From Hydractinia symbiolongicarpus (taxonomy: Eukaryota > Cnidaria > Hydrozoa > Anthoathecata > Hydractiniidae), in contig NC_079882.1 of assembly GCF_029227915.1 (NCBI RefSeq), positions 24,185,001-24,249,000 on the forward strand: a stretch of DNA of 64,000 nucleotides, written 5' to 3'. Positions within the stretch are counted from its first letter, which is position 1. Every line of letters starts with the position of its first letter. Under the pieces are notes generated by a model. It was not told the origin of the DNA and did no database searches. It saw only the letters and a program-made list of their open reading frames with translations. The position numbers and the translations under genes are program-made. Below, piece after piece: positions 59,501-64,000 of this stretch.

Positions 59501-62500
59501 ACAAACACGGGAAAAGTTCACAAATGTGAAACAGAAGTAACTAGTATTCATTAGTTACTGTACTTTTAGTAAAACTTTTATTTAAAATTGCAGTGATTAC
59601 AGCAATGATGTTGACATAAGATTCTATCAAATTTATGTTCAACTCTTCATAAAGGACATATTTTCTATCAAGAAATAGATTCTTATCCTGCTTTTACTAC
59701 TTTGCTCCTTTTTAAAAATGCAATAAACCAAGCTCAGAAAATTCCTCTCTGTAAGGTCAATATTCTCTGGCATAGCTCTCTCATAAAATGTTATAATATA
59801 GTGGCAATGAGCCACCGAAAATAATTTCTGATCCCTACCTTGTTTCATTGTCCTGAGAAACTTTGTCAATTTCATCTAAAAAAAATGATAAAATCCAATT
59901 TATACATGCATATTAAAAAATTTTATTATACAAAATCTCTCTACAAAAAATATAAAACATTGGAACAAGTTAATTGGAAATTTTGTTTTTTGGTTTGTTT
60001 AAAATAATGTTCTGCATTGTGAAAAGTTCTGCTACGATTCTGATAGTATAAGAAAAAAAAAATCAAGTGAAAAAATTTTGAAAACAAAATAAGGACATGG
60101 TTATGCTCGACACAAAAGTTTAACAAAGAGACTTAGCTAACTGTTTTAAAGACTCTAAGAACATAAACTACCATAGTCATGCTATATACTATATAGGAAA
60201 TTAACTGCTTTAGGGACTCGGGGTGGATACAGGATTGGTTCACTAAAACAGCACATTAAAACTATGGAGGACAATAATTAAGAAAAGAATACATTGTTTG
60301 CTGAATGAAAAATTGCAGTTGAGCTAAATTACCAAAAATTCTTTTTGGTTGTGTTCCAAAGTTCTACTAGGTGGGTTCAAATTCTGTTTTTTTAACAACA
60401 GTTTCTGGGAATTTCGGGGAATTTTTTATTGATTTGGATTTGTTGTTATTGATTTATGTCAGCCTTGATATATACAAAATAAGCTTGTGGGGAATATTAA
60501 ACTGCATATGTAACCCCTTTAATCATCTCCTGTGAAGCCCTAAGTCAAAGTTTCTATTATATTATATAAATGTTCAACCACCAAATTAATTTATTTTTGA
60601 CAAATAACTTTTGACATATCTAATAAATTTTTTCCTTGGAGGTGTTGGATGACGAGGTCTGACCTTTAATAAAAAGAAATGAACGCTAAAGTATTACGCT
60701 AAAGTATTAAAGTATCCACTTTCTTCAATTTAATTGCGAAAATAAGTTCTGCAAAAATCTCTTTTTGTAAATTACTTCCTTTTAATACAATTTGTTAAAG
60801 CTCTACCTTGGTTCAAACTGACCTGTACCAGGCAGTTCTCATAACACTGTAAGTTGTATTATGTAGTATAGGTATACTACAGGTTCATAAAACTTTGTGC
60901 CTTGAGAAGTGCCTGGTAAACTGCCTTTATTTTTGTAACAGGGGAATAAAAAACACAAGCAAAACTTTTTCTAAATAATGTGTATTCTTTGATAAATTAC
61001 ACATGTAGTTCCTTTTTTCTGAAAATTAGTGATTTCGAAAAGTCTTGTTTTTAAGGTTGTAGTTATTTAATTACATTTTCTTATCTTTTTTGAAGATTTC
61101 TGGAATCTTGTGATGACGTCACACAGATAATGAAGCCATGTAAGAATGGTCAGTTATGACGGTTGTGAAAGCTTGTTTTGAGGGAGAGACAAAGATGTGC
61201 ATATTTACATGGCTAGCCTCATAAACAACAAGGGATATTCCCTGTTTATATTTCCAGGAGAGCCATAGCTTCAATAAGGAGTCCTAGGGAGTTTAATGCT
61301 CCTTTCCAGCTATGCAAACCCAATTAGGGTCCACGCTCTGCCAGACAAGTCCCTGCAACATCCAATGGCACTCACAGTGTGGCATCACCCAAATTTCCTT
61401 CAAATATCTTGAGTTAACCGGGGCTATGGTAATGTTTACTCACCCATTTTGAATTGCTACCAATGTGAATACAATCCTGGTGTCACGTATAAAGTGGGAG
61501 AGCTATAATCACTAAGCTGCAGTGCCACATTGTCTCGTATAGTGTTATTTTATAATATTTATGGGAAAACAACTTTTCAGGCAAAATAAAAGTTGTTTTC
61601 TTAGGTTTTGATATATTATCAACTAATAGAGCCCAACTTATTTTTGCTCAGAAGGTACAGCTAACCTTTAAAAAAGTAGATAATAGTTGAGAAAAAAATC
61701 CAAAGCACCCTTAATTTTGTATGAAAGATATGAAAGAACTTGAAAGGTTGTCTAGGAATTTGAATATTTTTTTTCTAAATTCTTTATTGGTTTTTTAGAA
61801 TTTGGACTAAGAAGATTCACTAATTATGCATGATGTCATGAACTATAGCTCCGTGAGGGTGTCATATTTAACATTTGACAAGCCATAAAATTAAAAATGT
61901 TTTCTGGCCATTCACTTTGACGCGTTTTGAACATTTTACATAAATTTCAATATTTAGTTACTATAATTATGCTCAATGCTAGTCTATGACGTCATAAATT
62001 CGCATAATTAGCACAACTTTAAAGACAAATATCTCGAGAAATGAATGAAAATAGTCAGTCAATAGTCCTTCTTTCATTGCCTGTCAGGGTGCACACGGAT
62101 ATAGATAAACTCTTTAGATCTGGCATTTGCGCAGCAGGAAAAATGATGCTAAAATTTGGTGAAAAGAGGTCTTTTTATGTAAATTTCTTTTAATGGAAAC
62201 ATTGTTCGAAGATTTTAAACTATCATCGAGCGTAAGGCACTTTCTAATTTAGGGGTTAACCTTGCCCCTCCCCTAAGGCATGTAAATTTCATCAGGCTAA
62301 GCAACATATTTGCCAACAGCACCTTTTTGAATTCATTTAAGTCCTAACAATACCTTTGTGTGACAAAATAGACTGATATCTAGCGCCCCTAGCTATATTT
62401 TTTCCTGCCACGCAGATGCCAAAGCTGAAAGAGCTTACCACTGAAAATGTAAACAAAGAAAATCATCTATATATACGAAACTTTCTAAATATTTGCAACC

Positions 62501-62736
62501 CTCTATCAACCTTGCTTTTTCCTTCGCTGTCAGCTTTGTAACTAATAAACACTCATACTCTGAAATGCATTAAATTATTGTAATAATAAATATATGTAGA
62601 AGTATACAATAATACCTAGAGCAACTTCACATGCCTTCTTAAGCTGCGAATGATGTGATTTTTTGAGCTCCTTATCGGAAAGTATCTTTTCCAGTGCTCT
62701 TTTTAAGAACATATGTTTCGTCTGTGTTTCACGCAT
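41556..62736 (-). CDS. ARFGEF1: ARFGEF1/2 (BIG1/BIG2) Arf guanine-nucleotide exchange factor
   Basis: 34 coding exons give 1917 residues, all phases closing: 62736-62616, 59875-59839, 59406-59289, 58574-58428, 58231-58052, 57532-57091, 54625-54214, 54127-53893, 53809-53710, 53156-52996, 52730-52634, 51772-51565, 51470-51359, 51236-51202, 51116-50946, 50517-50433, 49746-49578, 49489-49338, 49126-48998, 48633-48034, 47959-47808, 47512-47352, 47237-47077, 46898-46768, 46689-46551, 46399-46264, 45709-45474, 45282-45246, 44971-44828, 43851-43709, 42664-42514, 42379-42238, 41960-41843, 41747-41556. The N-terminal DCB region, acidic linker, HUS region, SEC7 domain and C-terminal HDS regions follow the vertebrate order closely. 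The SEC7 motif [12 protein letters not shown] carries the catalytic Glu (residue 838). By family it loads GTP on Arf1/3 at the trans-Golgi and endosomes. It is the single pre-duplication type, so ARFGEF1 versus ARFGEF2 is not decided. Confidence 0.95.
44149..44191. repeat. Short hairpin next to the 43-bp tandem repeat
   Basis: The arms TGTCCTGCTTAATTAGC and GCTAATTAAACAGGACA are reverse complements with one mismatch, around a loop of about ten bases. It may be the remains of a very small inverted-repeat element. Confidence 0.6.
44195..44312 (+). repeat. 43-bp tandem repeat, 2.7 copies
   Basis: Units start at 44195, 44238 and 44281 and begin AATAGGTCCATATATTT, then (G/A)CAACCTCGC. Copies 1 and 2 differ at very few positions and copy 3 is truncated. 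It lies in an ARFGEF intron. Confidence 0.85.
49196..49280 (-). other. Candidate frame-breaking cassette exon in ARFGEF
   Basis: An 85-base stretch with an AAATAG acceptor (49282-49281) and a GAG|GTGTGT donor (49195) is open in one frame (ending CIIARYLSE). The neighbouring exons are in phase 0 and 85 is not a multiple of three, so inclusion would shift the frame. Vertebrate ARFGEF has nothing at this position. Confidence 0.2.
49850..50165 (-). mobile_element. tRNA-derived SINE in an ARFGEF intron
   Basis: Reading the minus strand from 50163, the head has an A-box-like TTGTGGTAGAGCGTTCGC and a B-box-like GTGGGTTTAATCCTCGACC at tRNA spacing. An unrelated body follows with CTCCAAAAGGATGAATATAT. 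The 80-codon open frame within is incidental. The end is not well defined. Confidence 0.6.
50641..50668 (+). other. G-rich tract (potential G-quadruplex)
   Basis: Runs of six, six, six and three G separated by one to three bases (GGGGGGATGGGGGGAGGGGG onward) meet the simple G-quadruplex pattern. It is on the template strand of ARFGEF, in an intron. Confidence 0.7.
53270..53330 (+). repeat. tRNA-like fragment (SINE head or tRNA pseudogene)
   Basis: CATTCGGTAGAGCATTCGCT, then TGACAAGCAAGAGG and TTGTGGATTCAAAATT reproduce the A box, the anticodon arm (loop TTGACAA) and a degraded B box. The acceptor stem does not pair, so this is not a working tRNA gene. It lies in an ARFGEF intron. Confidence 0.55.
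54387..54518 (-). repeat. In-frame 66-bp tandem duplication in the ARFGEF linker
   Basis: Copy 1 (54518-54453) encodes [20 protein letters not shown](PN). Copy 2 (54452-54387) encodes [20 protein letters not shown](PK). The unit is exactly 22 codons, so the frame is kept. It lies in the variable acidic linker between the DCB and HUS regions. Confidence 0.85.
61200..61545 (-). mobile_element. tRNA-derived SINE in ARFGEF intron 1
   Basis: On the minus strand, TGCAGCTTAGTGATTATAGC (A-box type) and CCAGGATTGTATTCACATTG (degraded B-box type) lie at tRNA spacing. They are followed by a body containing GGTGATGCCACACTGTGAGT. Family borders are approximate. Confidence 0.5.
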
Positions 62737-62924
62737 TTTGATGTAGCTAGCTAGCTATATTTTAGCACATAAAAATTATGCTTAAAATTTTATGACATAT
62801 TGCTGTTGTGTAGTATAAAGGTAGCTTTATACTTCCGAAATGAAATGCTGTGTTTACGATTTTCCTGATTTCGCATCCGCCATATTGAACCTAGTTCGAT
62901 TCACCCACAATACACTTTATATGC
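62737..62924. promoter_or_regulatory. Presumed ARFGEF promoter / 5' UTR region
   Basis: The 188 bases between the RAG1-N-like stop and the ARFGEF ATG must carry the ARFGEF 5' UTR or a splice acceptor. I see a TAGCTAGCTAGCTA run just before the ATG and no TATA box or other diagnostic motif. This call rests on position only. Confidence 0.3.
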
Positions 62925-63427
62925 TTATGTCAGCAATTCACGCGCGGCGAAAAAAGCGAAATCGAAAGTGACGTTGACACAAACTCGGTTTGTGTCAACG
63001 TCATTTGTTTCATCTAGCTTTTCGTAAGTTTTTGAAGATACAGTCTTCGTCCAGTATGCATTTGTGGTAGTGCAATACCGACCTGTTGAAAGTCTTTTTT
63101 TAGGCCGACCTCCTTTTCGTTTAACACAGATATATTCGCACACAGTGCAGTTTAAATCAGTATGTTTTTTCCAAGCAAACAACTCATGCTTGCTTGTACT
63201 TTTGCGTTTGTCATTTTGAACAAGTCTAGCATAACATTTATTACAGATTTGTGCAGGGTGTAGCTCTGCTTTGTCGTTACACACGTCTATATTATAAATA
63301 AGTGCTTCTGAATTTTTTCTTTAACTTTTTCGTTAAGAACACTAAAATTGTTTCTTTTATCCTTTGACAGAAGAAACCAACAAATTCTGCAAAGTTTGGC
63401 TAGGTTCAAGACGTCATCAGCAGCCAT
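62925..63427 (-). pseudogene. RAG1 N-terminal-like zinc-finger ORF with a homopolymer frameshift
   Basis: From the ATG at 63427 the minus strand reads MAADDVLNLAKLCRICWFLL and continues about 37 codons, to a run of six A (63318-63313). From there the frame must slip by one base to continue as IDVCNDKAELHPAQICNKCY, WKKHTDLNCTVCEY and KRKGGRPKKR, with a stop at 62927-62925. Read across the slip it is about 168 residues. The three Cys pairs and spacing parallel the N-terminal zinc-binding region of vertebrate RAG1 (KLCRIC, then IDV...IHP..FC..CW, then WH.HTPSCDIC, then a basic stretch). From memory, stand-alone RAG1-N-like proteins are known from mollusc mobile elements (N-RAG-TP) and cnidarians. 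There is no RAG1 catalytic core here. It is either a decayed copy or an intact gene with one miscounted base. It ends 189 bp upstream of the ARFGEF start codon, on the same strand. Confidence 0.6.
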
Positions 63428-64000
63428 ATTTGTTTGTAAACGGTAGCTAGGTTGGTGAAATCATAGGTCTACTATATGTTGAAATATCTCTTTGCAAAAT
63501 ATGTAAGCACTTCAAAAGTTTCACTAAAAAAAAGTGAAATGTGCGGTTTTTCTAAAAATTTATAGTTTGTTGGCCGAAAAACGTTTGTTTGGGTGATTTT
63601 TTGCTGAGAATTTGTGAAATTTTTTTCACTAGAAGTTGCTACTTCCCACCAGGGGCTTTTTGTAACCGCAACAAAAGCAAGCGCGATAAAGATTATGTTT
63701 CTAACCTCCCATGGCCTCATATACCATGGAAAAACGTTTGGTTTATTTATATGTAATGCCGTTTCTCCTGAAATGGGTTGTTTGTGCAGAGATGCAAATA
63801 TGATGACGTCATTTTCACGCTTTATTTGCGGCTGTTTTGAAATTTCAAAATTAGCGCATGCGCAGACCGAATTTCCCGCTTTTAGGCGAACTTGAATGAC
63901 CGTGACTCCGGGGCGACAGGAGAACCATCCACTCTGTTGGGGGTCGAGAATGGGACAACTTCATAAAGATGAGTTCTTCAGTGCGATAATTCTCACAAAA
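63428..64000. other. Right flank, no gene recognised
   Basis: This stretch is slightly less AT-rich towards the end. The 93-codon open frame on the plus strand (63614-63895) and its antisense partner show no similarity that I recognise. The last 100 bases (GGGGCGACAGG, GGGGGTCGAGAATGGG) have a different composition and may begin another feature beyond the window. Confidence 0.4.

Noticed and set aside
63472-63895. Overlapping open frames on both strands at the right end
   Set aside because: They share the same DNA in opposite directions and have no recognisable motif or splice context.
1-64000. CRISPR arrays, bacterial operons, ribosomal RNA genes
   Set aside because: The window is eukaryotic. 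No regularly spaced repeats of CRISPR type and no rRNA-like sequence were seen.

Overview
The window is AT-rich DNA of an animal. Five genes have many introns or are typical metazoan families, the introns have GT-AG ends, and the DNA between them is full of short inverted-repeat elements, tRNA-derived SINEs and decayed LINE tails. The gene families and the repeat style fit a cnidarian, possibly a hydrozoan, but that is an inference and no species is claimed.

Layout. (1) 1-4860: an intronless GAREM-like adaptor gene (1717-3195, +) with a CABIT and a SAM domain, between small inverted-repeat elements. (2) 4863-12836: two Rab-family GTPase genes in tandem on the minus strand. One is a divergent Rab30-like gene with Ala in place of the catalytic Gln. 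The other is a well-conserved Rab33 with a 3.5-kb first intron. (3) 12.8-26.2 kb: a gene-poor stretch with two decayed LINE reverse-transcriptase tails, a 645-bp foldback element carrying a second inserted element, a 525-bp terminal-inverted-repeat element and other repeats. (4) 26248-28911 (+): a five-exon small RGS protein of the Cys-rich RZ type. A 45-bp tandem duplication spans the end of exon 3 and supplies its splice donor. (5) 29973-39007 (-): a 20-exon secreted astacin metalloprotease of 825 residues (Lys-rich propeptide, astacin, two TSP1, MAM, Cys-rich C-terminal module). (6) 41556-62736 (-): a complete 34-exon ARFGEF1/2 (BIG) gene of 1917 residues. (7) 62925-63427 (-): a small zinc-finger ORF resembling the N-terminal region of RAG1, broken by a one-base homopolymer frameshift.

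Themes. ARFGEF (Arf activation at the trans-Golgi), Rab33 and the Rab30-like protein (Golgi traffic by family) all belong to membrane trafficking. GAREM and RGS belong to receptor signalling, and the astacin is extracellular. Nothing shows that these genes are co-regulated; they are ordinary eukaryotic neighbours. All exon boundaries were read by eye from splice signals, phase and family similarity. The phases close without a stop in every multi-exon gene reported.
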